40,841 nt of DNA from M0027 sp021713415. Lineage in GTDB: Bacteria; Pseudomonadota; Gammaproteobacteria; Francisellales; Francisellaceae. Shown in pieces: positions 15,721 to 24,314 of this stretch. Numbering within the stretch: position 1 is the first letter of the stretch; each line of letters begins with the position of its first letter. The notes beneath the pieces are model-generated. The model made no database searches. It was not told the DNA's origin and saw only the letters and a program-made list of their open reading frames with translations. The stretch is from positions 1-40,841 of the forward strand of contig JAKJJQ010000028.1 of NCBI GenBank assembly GCA_021713415.1. Reading direction: 5' to 3'. The translations under genes were made by a program, and so were the position numbers.

Positions 15721-16905
15721 TTACTTAATGATTTTTGCAACAACACCGGCACCAACCGTACGACCACCTTCACGAATCGCAAAACGAAGACCTTCTTCCA
15801 TTGCAATTGGCGCAATCAATGTAACATTCATCTTAATGTTATCACCAGGCATAACCATTTCTACACCTTCAGGTAACTCAATTGAACCTGTTACATCAGT
15901 TGTACGGAAGTAAAACTGTGGACGATAACCTTTAAAGAATGGTGTATGACGACCACCTTCTTCTTTAGAAAGCACATAAACTTCTGCTTCAAATTGCGTA
16001 TGCGGCGTAATTGATCCTGGCTTACAAAGCACTTGGCCACGCTCAACATCTTCACGTTTAACACCACGAACTAATAAGCCAACGTTATCACCAGCACGAC
16101 CTTCGTCCAAAAGCTTACGGAACATTTCAACACCAGTAACTGTTGTTCTTGTTGTATCTTTGATACCAACAATTTCAACTTCTTCACCAACTTTAACGAT
16201 ACCACGCTCAACACGGCCTGTAACTACTGTACCACGACCAGAAATTGAGAAGACATCTTCAACTGGCAATAAGAATGGCTTATCTGTATCACGCTCAGGC
16301 TCAGGAATATAGCTATCCATAGTTTCTAATAACTCAACAATAGCATTTACATACTGCTCATCACCTTCAATAGCTTTAAGCGCAGAACCTTTAATAATTG
16401 GTGTATCATCACCTGGGAACTCATATTGATCAAGAAGCTCACGAACTTCCATTTCAACTAGATCCAATAATTCTTCATCATCTACCATATCGCACTTATT
16501 TAAGAAAACTACGATATATGGCACACCAACTTGACGCGCAAGTAAGATATGCTCACGAGTTTGAGGCATTGGGCCATCTGCAGCAGAAACAACCAAAATT
16601 GCGCCATCCATTTGCGCAGCACCAGTAATCATGTTTTTAACATAATCGGCGTGTCCTGGGCAGTCTACGTGCGCATAGTGGCGAGCATTTGATTCATACT
16701 CAATATGTGAAGTTGAAATGGTAATACCACGTGCTTTTTCTTCAGGGGCATTATCAATTTCATCGAAATTTTTAGCTTCTCCACCGAACTTATCGCCAGC
16801 AACTTTAGAAATTGCAGCTGATAATGTTGTTTTACCATGATCAACGTGACCGATTGTGCCGACATTAACGTGCGGCTTACTGCGGTCAAACTTTTCTTTT
16901 GCCAT
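15721..16905 (-). CDS. tuf: Elongation factor Tu
   Basis: EF-Tu delivers aminoacyl-tRNA to the ribosome. The start is ATG 16905 (394 residues, MAKEKFDRSKPHVNVGTIG), 8 bases after GGAG; upstream in-frame starts at 16947 and 16911 would add an N-terminus absent from the family. GTPase motifs are G1 GHVDHGKT (19-26), the switch region with RGITI, G3 DCPGH and G4 NKCD. Domains 2 and 3 are complete and end in GVVAKIIK. It is flanked by tRNA-Thr and tRNA-Trp, the tufB position. No second tuf copy lies in the window. Confidence 0.98.
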   Translation of the reverse strand: MAKEKFDRSKPHVNVGTIGHVDHGKTTLSAAISKVAGDKFGGEAKNFDEIDNAPEEKARGITISTSHIEYESNARHYAHVDCPGHADYVKNMITGAAQMDGAILVVSAADGPMPQTREHILLARQVGVPYIVVFLNKCDMVDDEELLDLVEMEVRELLDQYEFPGDDTPIIKGSALKAIEGDEQYVNAIVELLETMDSYIPEPERDTDKPFLLPVEDVFSISGRGTVVTGRVERGIVKVGEEVEIVGIKDTTRTTVTGVEMFRKLLDEGRAGDNVGLLVRGVKREDVERGQVLCKPGSITPHTQFEAEVYVLSKEEGGRHTPFFKGYRPQFYFRTTDVTGSIELPEGVEMVMPGDNIKMNVTLIAPIAMEEGLRFAIREGGRTVGAGVVAKIIK

Positions 16906-17008
16906 TTTCATTACTCCGAGGTTTTTAACAAATTTATCTAAAATCAAAATTTATAATTTTTTTGAAACCTTTATTCTACACTTTTTAAGCCAAATTCATA
17001 CCATTTTA

Positions 17009-17084
<76 letters not shown>

Positions 17085-17142
17085 AATATTATGTTAATTC
17101 TACCAAACTTACAAGCCAATCACTTCAACAATACCTTATAAC

Positions 17143-17216
17143 TGGAGCGGGTGATGGGAATCGAACCCACACTATCGGCTTGGAAGGCCGAAGTTCTACC
17201 ATTGAACTACACCCGC
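17143..17216 (-). tRNA. tRNA-Gly (anticodon TCC)
   Basis: This 74-base cloverleaf has acceptor GCGGGTG/CACCCGC, anticodon stem TCGGC/GCCGA with loop CTTCCAA (anticodon TCC), T-arm GTGGGTTCGATTCCCAT, discriminator T and encoded CCA. Confidence 0.97.
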
Positions 17217-17288
17217 CTAAGATATTTTATTGCTTCTCACCTCATCTGTGATTGAGCATCCCATTTATTTGTAAAAACATAAGCTTAA

Positions 17289-17373
17289 TGGTGGAGGGGG
17301 CAGGATTCGAACCTGCGAAGGCGGAGCCGTCAGATTTACAGTCTGATCCCTTTGGCCACTCGGGAACCCCTCC
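17289..17373 (-). tRNA. tRNA-Tyr (anticodon GTA)
   Basis: This 85-base class II tRNA has acceptor GGAGGGG/CCCCTCC, anticodon stem TCAGA/TCTGA with loop CTGTAAA (anticodon GTA), a long variable arm (CGGCTCCGCCTTCG region), T-arm GCAGGTTCGAATCCTGC, discriminator A and encoded CCA. It is the first gene of the tRNA-tuf transcript. Confidence 0.97.
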
Positions 17374-17392
17374 AAAGTGCCAATTCGGGATA

Positions 17393-17421
17393 ATCATAGG
17401 CAAATCACACTGGCAGGTCAA
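17393..17421 (-). promoter_or_regulatory. Main promoter of the tRNA-tuf operon
   Basis: Minus strand: TTGACC (17421-17416), a 17-base spacer, TATGAT (17398-17393). The start would be near 17386, just before tRNA-Tyr at 17373. This near-consensus promoter is placed to drive tRNA-Tyr, tRNA-Gly, tRNA-Thr, tuf and tRNA-Trp. Confidence 0.85.
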
Positions 17422-17483
17422 CTGTTTTTTTATTATAATTTCTATAGTGTATAAATAATGTTCAAATCAATAGCATAAACCCA

Positions 17484-18170
17484 ATGAAAAAACATTATTT
17501 CTTTGTATTACTACTTTTTATTTTACCTAGCATTGCCTATGTAGATAACACAATCTATACATGGGTTGATAACAACGGTCAACGCCATTATTCTAATACA
17601 CCCCATGCTGATGCTCGCATTGTTAACTTACCCAAACCAACAACCATTCAAGATAATAACTTCCCAAGTAAATTAGATCAAATCAATCAAAACACCCCAC
17701 TTTCAAAAACGCAAAATATAAGACTAATCTCCCCTAAAAATAATCAAAGCTTTCATTTTATGCGCCATCATATTCTAATTCTAGCTAACGGCATTGAAGC
17801 CTTTTTAAAGTCAAATCCAAATAGCAAAATACAGGTACTCTTAAATAACAAGCTCATCTTAACAACTTCAGATTACCCTATTGAACTAATTACACCAACA
17901 CCTGGTACATATAAGCTTACAATTAAGCTACTTAATAATAACACACTAGTTGGCAGATCAAATTCAGTTAAATTCATTATTCTACCTTATCCTCGTAAAG
18001 AGCAAGCAGGCACAACTAAGGCAACAAAAGAAGGCTATCAAAATGAAATTGATGGTACAAACTATCAAGATTTTTATTTAGAGCATCAAAATTCACAGAT
18101 TCAACCACAAAAACCTTTTAAGCCAACTTGGCAGGATTATCAGAACCAGGTTAACCCTTCTTCTAATTAA
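17484..18170 (+). CDS. DUF4124-domain envelope protein
   Basis: This 228-residue exported protein of unknown function has a signal peptide at residues 1-19 (MKKHYFFVLLLFILPSIAY). The DUF4124 signature IYTWVDNNGQRHYSNTP follows at about residues 24-40. Residues about 70-160 are rich in beta-strand prediction, with an Ig-like pattern (LISPKNNQSFHF, PGTYKLTIKLLNN). The C-terminus is hydrophilic, Gln/Asn-rich and probably unstructured. No cysteine or lipobox is seen. DUF4124 proteins are common in gammaproteobacterial periplasm but lack an agreed function. The start has no clear Shine-Dalgarno. It is divergent from the tRNA-tuf promoter and converges on relA, whose stop is only 5 bases away. Confidence 0.82.
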   Translation: MKKHYFFVLLLFILPSIAYVDNTIYTWVDNNGQRHYSNTPHADARIVNLPKPTTIQDNNFPSKLDQINQNTPLSKTQNIRLISPKNNQSFHFMRHHILILANGIEAFLKSNPNSKIQVLLNNKLILTTSDYPIELITPTPGTYKLTIKLLNNNTLVGRSNSVKFIILPYPRKEQAGTTKATKEGYQNEIDGTNYQDFYLEHQNSQIQPQKPFKPTWQDYQNQVNPSSN

Positions 18171-18175
18171 AAAAC

Positions 18176-20404
18176 TTAAATACGTCCAACAGAAATAACC
18201 CCCCTAATACCTTGAATTTGGCTTTTTAATTTTTGCAATTGCTCGGTATCGATAATAGCAATACGTAAATATAAATGATCTAAATCATCTTTTTTCATTA
18301 GCTGCATTTCAGATTTAAATACTGATATATGTTGATCAGCTAATAAATAAAATATTTGTTTAGAGAAATTATCTCTCTCAAACCCTGTGACTAACAAGTC
18401 AACCACATAACGCTTTTTATCTACTTTACCCCAATAAACATCAATCACTCGCTCAGGTGATTGCATCATTAAACGCTGCATATTCTTACAATCAAGTCGA
18501 TGAACAGATACACCACGGCCTTGCGTAATATAGCCTAAAATCTCATCGCCTGAAACTGGCTTACAACAACCGGCTGTATGTGATAGCAAATTATCTATGC
18601 CATAAATAACCAAATCTGATTCTTTAATATCACGCTCTGCTTGGCCATGAAATACAGATGATTTAACAATTTGAACATTTTCTTTAGGCTTAACTTTTGA
18701 ATAATGCTCAACAATATGATTTGCGATTTGATTGAGTCTTAAATCTGCTGTTTCAATCGCTGCAAATAAACTTTCCTCATCTTGGTGATTAAAGTGCTCT
18801 GCTACTTTTTCATAGTCGACTTGCTTTAGTTCTGCATTTTTCAGTTGATTGAGCAAACGCTCTTTACCTAAGAGCGCATTTTCTTGGCGATTCTGTATTT
18901 TAAACCATCGTAAAATACGTGCACGAATCTTAGCTGAATGAACAAAACCCAAACTTTGATTTGCCCAGTCTAGTGATGGTCTTGGTTCTTTATGGGTTAA
19001 TATCTGCACTCGATCACCAGTTTTTAACTGATAAGTTAAATTAACTATTCGATCATTAACCTTTGCACCTCGACAGCGGTGTCCGACCATCGTATGAACA
19101 TAATAAGCAAAATCAAGCGGCGTTGAGCCAACAGGCATATCTAACACATCACCATCTGGGGTAAAAACATAAACTCGATCTTCAACAATTTCTTCAATAA
19201 TATCTTTAGTATTTTGCTGATCTAGATAATCACTTTCTTCAATTAACTGCTTCTGCCAACCCAAAAGTGAGCGCATCCACTCAATACGCGCTTCAAAAGA
19301 TGGGTCATACTGAACACCCTCTTTATAACGCCAATGTGCAGCAACACCCATTTCAGAGTCTTGGTGCATCTGAAATGTTCTAATTTGCACTTCCAAAGTG
19401 CGTTCGCTTGGACCAATTACAACCGTATGTATCGACTGATAGCCATTAGGCTTAGGCGTTGCGATATAATCTGAAAACTCACTTGCTATTGGCTCCCATA
19501 ACTGATTAACCAAAGCCAAGGCACTATAACAATCTTCAATATCATCAACTAAAATTCTTAAAGCTCTTATATCATATAAATCATTAAAATCTAATGTTTT
19601 ATTTTTAAGTTTACGCCAAATACTATAGATATGCTTGACCCTACCTGAGACATCATAATGGGCAATGGGACTATCCGTTAATTTTGATTTAAGTATCTTA
19701 ATACAATCATCAATATAAGACTCACGCTCAAGGCGTTTGCGCTTTAATTGCTTGGCTATTTTTTTATATGCAACTGGATACAAACAAAAAAATGCTCGAT
19801 CTTCCATCTCCCATTTAAGCTTAAATAAGCCCAAGCGATTTGCTAAGGGCGCATAGATATCTAAAATCTCACGCGCCATAATATTTTTATAATTTTCAGT
19901 CCAATTATCTTTATTAGAGCGTAATAAACAAACACGCTCTGCTAATTTAACCAACACAATTCGTACATCTTTAATCATGCTTAACATCATACGTCTAAAT
20001 TGGTCAACTTGAGTTATTTGTGACTTTTGATTCTGCAGCATACGTACTTGTGCCATATTATTAGCACCATCTAATATCGATAACACATCATGACCTAAAC
20101 GTTCCAAAATAAGATCAATTTCTATATGCCCGCCATAATAAAGCTCAAATAAAAGGCCTGCCGCTATGGTTTCTTCGCCAACTTCTAGATCAAATAAAAT
20201 AGAAGCAATTTCAACACCGACTTGAAAACAATTACCACCTAATTGACTTGGCATATCAATGCCAATAGACATTGACAAATCAATTGCTTCACTAATTGTA
20301 TTAAGCTGATCTTTAGGATAAAAGCATTTCACTTTCTCAAGCCAAGAATCAAACTCTACATAGCCTTCTTGTGTTAATCGGTATTTATCTGTAATTTGAA
20401 CCAT
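18176..20404 (-). CDS. relA: (p)ppGpp synthetase RelA
   Basis: The 742 residues match RelA (E. coli 744). The N-terminal hydrolase-like domain lacks the catalytic HD motif (LLFELYYGGHI where SpoT/Rel have an HD pair), so hydrolysis is not expected. The synthetase domain is intact (YDIRALRILVDDIEDCYSAL, then TPKPNGYQSIHT at about 316-327 and MHQDSEMGVAAHWRYKEG). TGS domain at about 400-460 (VYVFTPDGDVLDMPVGSTPLDFA), then the zinc-finger-type CC motif (TAGCCKPVSGDEILGY) and a C-terminal ACT domain. The acidic motif that is usually E-x-D-D in RelA reads E309-F-S-D312. It is expected to answer uncharged tRNA on ribosomes and, in this window, to act on the promoters of the tRNA and ribosomal genes nearby. 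Confidence 0.95.
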   Translation of the reverse strand: MVQITDKYRLTQEGYVEFDSWLEKVKCFYPKDQLNTISEAIDLSMSIGIDMPSQLGGNCFQVGVEIASILFDLEVGEETIAAGLLFELYYGGHIEIDLILERLGHDVLSILDGANNMAQVRMLQNQKSQITQVDQFRRMMLSMIKDVRIVLVKLAERVCLLRSNKDNWTENYKNIMAREILDIYAPLANRLGLFKLKWEMEDRAFFCLYPVAYKKIAKQLKRKRLERESYIDDCIKILKSKLTDSPIAHYDVSGRVKHIYSIWRKLKNKTLDFNDLYDIRALRILVDDIEDCYSALALVNQLWEPIASEFSDYIATPKPNGYQSIHTVVIGPSERTLEVQIRTFQMHQDSEMGVAAHWRYKEGVQYDPSFEARIEWMRSLLGWQKQLIEESDYLDQQNTKDIIEEIVEDRVYVFTPDGDVLDMPVGSTPLDFAYYVHTMVGHRCRGAKVNDRIVNLTYQLKTGDRVQILTHKEPRPSLDWANQSLGFVHSAKIRARILRWFKIQNRQENALLGKERLLNQLKNAELKQVDYEKVAEHFNHQDEESLFAAIETADLRLNQIANHIVEHYSKVKPKENVQIVKSSVFHGQAERDIKESDLVIYGIDNLLSHTAGCCKPVSGDEILGYITQGRGVSVHRLDCKNMQRLMMQSPERVIDVYWGKVDKKRYVVDLLVTGFERDNFSKQIFYLLADQHISVFKSEMQLMKKDDLDHLYLRIAIIDTEQLQKLKSQIQGIRGVISVGRI

Positions 20405-20475
20405 TTAAGCCTCTTTAACGCTAGCTTATTTTATTGATTATGCTTAAAGATTAAATATCCATTATTATGCAAATT

Positions 20476-20496
20476 TAGCCTAATGGCTATTTTTTT
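20476..20496 (+). terminator. Terminator-shaped hairpin on the plus strand, upstream of relA
   Basis: TAGCC-TAAT-GGCTA followed by seven T on the plus strand is a short but regular intrinsic-terminator shape. It lies between two minus-strand genes, so it points against them. On the minus strand the hairpin is preceded by A and followed by AATTTG, which cannot terminate. It may stop antisense transcripts or be a leader hairpin of relA. The stem is only 5 bp. Confidence 0.4.
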
Positions 20497-20569
20497 ATTA
20501 AATGAGTCGCATGCCTTTTAACTAAATAGCCGACAAGCTAAAAAGTCTCATTAAAGATGATAAGATACT

Positions 20570-21127
20570 TTAACGCAATTTCTTACGTTCAGTGTCAAAT
20601 TGAAGAGAGATTTTACAGTGTTGTTGCATTATTTGATTAATTTCTTCTTTTGCAGAGCGCTTAATTTCTCTGATTTTATCTTCTACTTCCATCATCATTT
20701 CATTCATGGAATTTTTTTCTAATTGATGCTGTTCTATGGCACAATTTTTATGTTGGCGTATTTGATGCAATGCCCAAAATAATGCTTGTATAGCGATAGG
20801 CTCTTGCTGTAATCGCTCAAATGAAAAAGCTTGATTACGGCGATGACGGCCTTTATAACCATTACCATTATTACCAACAACAACAACAACTTCATCTGAT
20901 GATTTTTTAGTCTTTGGTGGCGCGGACCCTTTTGGTTGTGCTTTAGTTTCCACTTCTTTTTGTGAACTTTTATCTTTCTGCCAACGACGCAAAAAGTTAA
21001 CAATCTTAATCATATCACCATAACCAATCAAACGACGAACTCGTTCAATGGTTACGCGCTCATTATTTTTCACAATCGTCTCTGCTGCTTCAACAACTTG
21101 TTCATAAGTTAATTCTTGATCTGCCAT
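20570..21127 (-). CDS. KfrA-like DNA-binding coiled-coil protein
   Basis: These 185 residues begin with the KfrA-type N-terminal DNA-binding domain (TYEQVVEAAETIVKNNERVT, then IERVRRLIGYGDMIKIVNFLRRWQ, about residues 7-50). A Lys/Ser/Pro linker follows, then five consecutive Val, a basic patch (GYKGRHRRNQ near 92) and a C-terminal helix with coiled-coil character (about 135-185). KfrA-type proteins were first known as plasmid regulators with long coiled coils; chromosomal short versions are widespread and of unknown role. It sits between carA (40 bases upstream) and relA on one strand, where its product might regulate either gene. The domain is well supported; the function is inferred only loosely. 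Confidence 0.72.
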   Translation of the reverse strand: MADQELTYEQVVEAAETIVKNNERVTIERVRRLIGYGDMIKIVNFLRRWQKDKSSQKEVETKAQPKGSAPPKTKKSSDEVVVVVGNNGNGYKGRHRRNQAFSFERLQQEPIAIQALFWALHQIRQHKNCAIEQHQLEKNSMNEMMMEVEDKIREIKRSAKEEINQIMQQHCKISLQFDTERKKLR

Positions 21128-21167
21128 ATCCTCAATACCTTTAGTATTTATTCGATTCCATGCTTAG

Positions 21168-22274
21168 TTATGTGGTAATTTTATTTTTATCTAATTGGGC
21201 CTTATCGGTCACTCTCATTTGTTTTACATCATTGATAAAGCTGTCAAATAACCATGCCGTATCTACAGGTCCAGGCGCAGCTTCAGGATGAAACTGGACG
21301 GCTGAATAAGGTAGGTGAGCATGCTCAATTCCTTGAACACTTTGATCATTTAAGTTTCTAAACGATACACGCCACTGATCAGGTAGTGTTGCTTCATCAA
21401 CACCAAAGCCATGGTTTTGTGAAGTCAAATAACAACGATTGGTTCCTTCATGTAAACAAGGATGATTCTGAGCCCTATGGCCAAATTTTAGTTTATAAGT
21501 TTTCGCACCAATGGCAAGCCCTAAAATTTGTGCGCCTAGACAAATCCCAAAAATCGGTTTATTGGAATGTGATGAGATGGCCTTTTTAAGTATTTCTATG
21601 GTTACTTTACACTGTGCTGGATCACCTGGGCCATTTGAGATAAAAATACCATCATAGGCTTCCTCAGTATAATCATAATCATAAGGAACGCGCTTAAAAC
21701 GAATGCCCTCATAAGCGCATAGATGGCGCCAAATATTTGCTTTCATACCACAATCAACGACGATAATTGTTTTATCTCCCTCGCCTTTTGTAGTTACTTC
21801 ACTCGTTGTTACTTCACCAACAAGATTTTTTTGATTAATATCAATAAATTTTTTCGGCAGCTTATCACCAACAACAATCGCGCCTGCAACAACACCATGT
21901 TGACGGAGTACTTTCGTTAATGCACGGGTATCAACATTGGCAATTAAAGGTGTCTTTGTTTTTTTACACCAAGCTTCTAATGACATCTCTGACTTATCTC
22001 GAGCATAAAATGGTGCAAGCTCTGAGACGACCAAGCCTGATGCATGAATTTGATCACTTTCCCAAAAATCTTCCGCTTCAACGCCATAATTGCCAATCAT
22101 TGGATAAGTAAAGACAACAATTTGGCCTTTATAAGATGGATCGGTTAATACTTCTGTATAACCAACCATCCCTGTATTAAATACAACTTCGCCAAAATTT
22201 TCTTTCTCAACCCATAATGGGGAAATACCTTCAAAGACTTCACCTGTTTCAAGTATAAGTTTAGATTGATGCAT
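21168..22274 (-). CDS. carA: Carbamoyl-phosphate synthase small subunit CarA
   Basis: CarA is the glutamine amidotransferase subunit that supplies ammonia to CarB for carbamoyl phosphate (pyrimidine and arginine pathways). The 368 residues contain the N-terminal domain (GEVVFNTGMVGYTEVLTDPSYKG) and the class I GATase domain with nucleophile C245 (GICLGAQ) and H329/E331 (QFHPEAAPGP). Residue 248, usually His in E. coli-like CLGHQ, is Ala; it is not part of the catalytic triad. carB does not follow: a KfrA-like gene and relA do. The start at 22274 has no Shine-Dalgarno and a leader of only about 27 bases from the promoter at 22308-22336. Confidence 0.96.
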   Translation of the reverse strand: MHQSKLILETGEVFEGISPLWVEKENFGEVVFNTGMVGYTEVLTDPSYKGQIVVFTYPMIGNYGVEAEDFWESDQIHASGLVVSELAPFYARDKSEMSLEAWCKKTKTPLIANVDTRALTKVLRQHGVVAGAIVVGDKLPKKFIDINQKNLVGEVTTSEVTTKGEGDKTIIVVDCGMKANIWRHLCAYEGIRFKRVPYDYDYTEEAYDGIFISNGPGDPAQCKVTIEILKKAISSHSNKPIFGICLGAQILGLAIGAKTYKLKFGHRAQNHPCLHEGTNRCYLTSQNHGFGVDEATLPDQWRVSFRNLNDQSVQGIEHAHLPYSAVQFHPEAAPGPVDTAWLFDSFINDVKQMRVTDKAQLDKNKITT

Positions 22275-22307
22275 AGAATTATTTAAACCATTGGTTAGAT
22301 TGTGCCA

Positions 22308-22336
22308 AGTTTAAAGGAAAATGATCCATTATTCAA
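22308..22336 (-). promoter_or_regulatory. carA promoter
   Basis: Minus strand: TTGAAT (22336-22331), a 17-base spacer, TAAACT (22313-22308). Transcription would begin near 22301. It lies in the 193-base gap shared with divergent phoB. No convincing phoB promoter was found on the other strand. Confidence 0.6.
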
Positions 22337-22467
22337 AATTTATTGTTAAATAAAGTCCAAAGATCGGCATCTTTTTAACCACTAACAATTAACTATTGGT
22401 TGGTTTTATCATAATCTGTTAACATAAATGCCATGAATAATAGGACCAAGCCTTAATAATTACATCG

Positions 22468-23187
22468 ATGGATATATCTATACTAGTTGTTGAAGATGAA
22501 GCACCGATTCGTCAAATGGTTTCATTTGCGCTTAAACGCTGTGGCTTTAACCCTATAGAGGCATCAACAATTGCTGAGGCCAATGAAATTTTAACACAGC
22601 AAAGTATTCAATTAATCCTCCTTGATTGTATGATGCCCGATAAAAGCGGCATTAATTGGCTGACTAAATTAAAGAAAAAACCATCTTTTCAATTGCCTGT
22701 TATTATGCTAACTGCTAGAGCTGAAGAATCAAATAAAATTAGAGCATTCGATGCAGGTGCGGATGACTATATAACAAAACCCTTTTCACCCAAAGAGCTA
22801 TTAGCGCGTATTAATGCTGTATTAAGACGAAGCTATCGCCTAGGAAATTTGACTACAAATAATGAAATCCCAGCTAAATCACAACAGCTTATAGCTGGGG
22901 GTATTATATTAGATGTTGATAATCATAGGCTTACTTTAAATGGTAAAAAAACTAAAATTGGTCCGTTAGAATTTAAGCTATTACATTATCTGATGCGCCA
23001 CCCTGATAAAGCATTATCACGTGAAAAATTACTTGATAAAGTCTGGGGGGATCAAGCAGATGTATTAGAACGAACCGTTGATGTGCATATCAGAAGAGTT
23101 AGAAAAATTCTTGAAGCTGAAAACTTAGAACATTTAATTGAGTCAGTCAGAGGCATTGGTTATCGCTTTAATACGGATAATCCATAA
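22468..23187 (+). CDS. phoB: PhoB-type response regulator
   Basis: These 239 residues have the full OmpR/PhoB layout. The receiver domain (residues 1-120) has acidic residues E9-D10-E11, phosphoacceptor D53 (LLDCMMPDKSG), the switch Thr in LTARAEE and Lys in TKPFSPKELLAR. The winged helix (about 140-235) carries KIGPLEFKLLHYLMRHPDKALSREKLLDKVWG and DVHIRRVRKILE. It is closest to PhoB, the activator of phosphate-starvation genes. Its stop overlaps the ATG of the histidine kinase by one base (TAATG). No clear Shine-Dalgarno precedes the ATG, and no convincing Pho box was found upstream. The phosphate role is inferred from similarity. Confidence 0.88.
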   Translation: MDISILVVEDEAPIRQMVSFALKRCGFNPIEASTIAEANEILTQQSIQLILLDCMMPDKSGINWLTKLKKKPSFQLPVIMLTARAEESNKIRAFDAGADDYITKPFSPKELLARINAVLRRSYRLGNLTTNNEIPAKSQQLIAGGIILDVDNHRLTLNGKKTKIGPLEFKLLHYLMRHPDKALSREKLLDKVWGDQADVLERTVDVHIRRVRKILEAENLEHLIESVRGIGYRFNTDNP

Positions 23188-24233
23188 TGAAAGAAACCGA
23201 TCAATCTGAACGCTTAGTTTGGGCTAAAAGCTTTGCTGAAGGCCTGACTGATGGTGTTGTTATTTTAGATCAAGCCATGCAAATAGTTTGGTGGAACCGC
23301 GTTGCTAAACGCCTACTTAATCTTAATAAATCCCACCAAAATGAAACAATCACAGAAATACTTCACTCCCCCTCTTTTTTTGATTATATACAAAGTAATG
23401 AGCGTGGCACCATTGAAATGCCTGCGCCACAAGCCCCAGATAGAATGCTATCTTTATTACTAATACCCTACAGTGGCTTTAGCATTCTAATTGCCCAAGA
23501 TATTTCTTATCGCCATCATATCGATCGTATGCGTCAAGACTTTGTCGCTAATGTCTCACATGAAATGCGTACGCCATTAACAGTTATTCAAGGTTATTTA
23601 GAGATGATGCAAGATGAGGTTGTTGAAACCTTACCACACTGGCAAAGCTACATCCATCAAATGAACCAACAAATGCGCAGACTTGAATTTCTACTTGAAG
23701 ATTTATTATTATTGACAAAATTACAATCTCAAGACTTATCTGAAGATGAAGTCACAACGGTTGATGTAGCGCAAATACTATTTGATTTGGTTGAACAAGC
23801 AAAAGTTTTAAGTAATGGCAAACATCATTTTCATATTGATATTAACCCCAATTTGAATATTTCTGGCCAAGCTAAAGAACTTGAAAGTTGCTTTAGTAAC
23901 TTAATTACCAATGCCGTACGTTACTCACCAGATGGTGGAAACATTGATATCGTCTGGTCACATGATCAAGCTGGGGCCCATTTTTATATTAAAGATCAGG
24001 GTATTGGCATTGCTGAAAAGCATATTCCACGCTTAACTGAGCGATTTTATCGTGTTGATAAGGGCCGTTCACGTAAAACAGGCGGTACAGGCTTAGGTCT
24101 TTCAATTGTAAAATATGTATTATTACGTCATCAGGCAAATTTATATATTCATAGTGACCTTGGTAAAGGCAGCCTCTTTCGCTGTGATTTTCCCTCTGAT
24201 AACGTCTTATGGCAAAAAAGTAATAAAAATTAA
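23187..24233 (+). CDS. phoR: PhoR-like sensor histidine kinase without membrane segments
   Basis: This is the partner kinase of PhoB, 348 residues. A PAS-like domain occupies residues 15-110 (GLTDGVVILDQAMQIVWWNR). The HisKA domain follows with H125 (DFVANVSHEMRTPLTVIQGY) and the ATPase domain has N-box NLITNAVRYSPDG, G1 DQGIGI, F-box ERFYRV and G2 GGTGLGLSIVK. Classical PhoR begins with one or two transmembrane helices and is about 430 residues. This one has none and cannot be extended, since its ATG overlaps the phoB stop. It should therefore be soluble, or held at the membrane by partners such as PhoU/PstB. Catalytic residues look intact. Confidence 0.87.
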   Translation: MKETDQSERLVWAKSFAEGLTDGVVILDQAMQIVWWNRVAKRLLNLNKSHQNETITEILHSPSFFDYIQSNERGTIEMPAPQAPDRMLSLLLIPYSGFSILIAQDISYRHHIDRMRQDFVANVSHEMRTPLTVIQGYLEMMQDEVVETLPHWQSYIHQMNQQMRRLEFLLEDLLLLTKLQSQDLSEDEVTTVDVAQILFDLVEQAKVLSNGKHHFHIDINPNLNISGQAKELESCFSNLITNAVRYSPDGGNIDIVWSHDQAGAHFYIKDQGIGIAEKHIPRLTERFYRVDKGRSRKTGGTGLGLSIVKYVLLRHQANLYIHSDLGKGSLFRCDFPSDNVLWQKSNKN

Positions 24234-24295
24234 CTAAAACGCCCATAACAGGATATTCAAATACATTGATTACAACTACAATATTTCGTATGTTA

Positions 24296-24301
24296 TATAA
24301 T
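24296..24301 (+). promoter_or_regulatory. -10 box very close to the next start codon
   Basis: A perfect TATAAT lies 13 bases before the ATG at 24315. Initiation about 7 bases downstream would give an mRNA with at most a handful of leader bases, and no Shine-Dalgarno is present. No good -35 was found at 16-18 bases, so the assignment is tentative. Confidence 0.4.
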
Positions 24302-24314
24302 CAAGACAATCACC

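Noticed and set aside
22380..22450. Possible Pho box before phoB (ATCATAATCTGTTAACATAAAT region)
   Set aside because: Only one half resembles CTGTCAT, and the 11-base repeat period of a Pho box is not kept.
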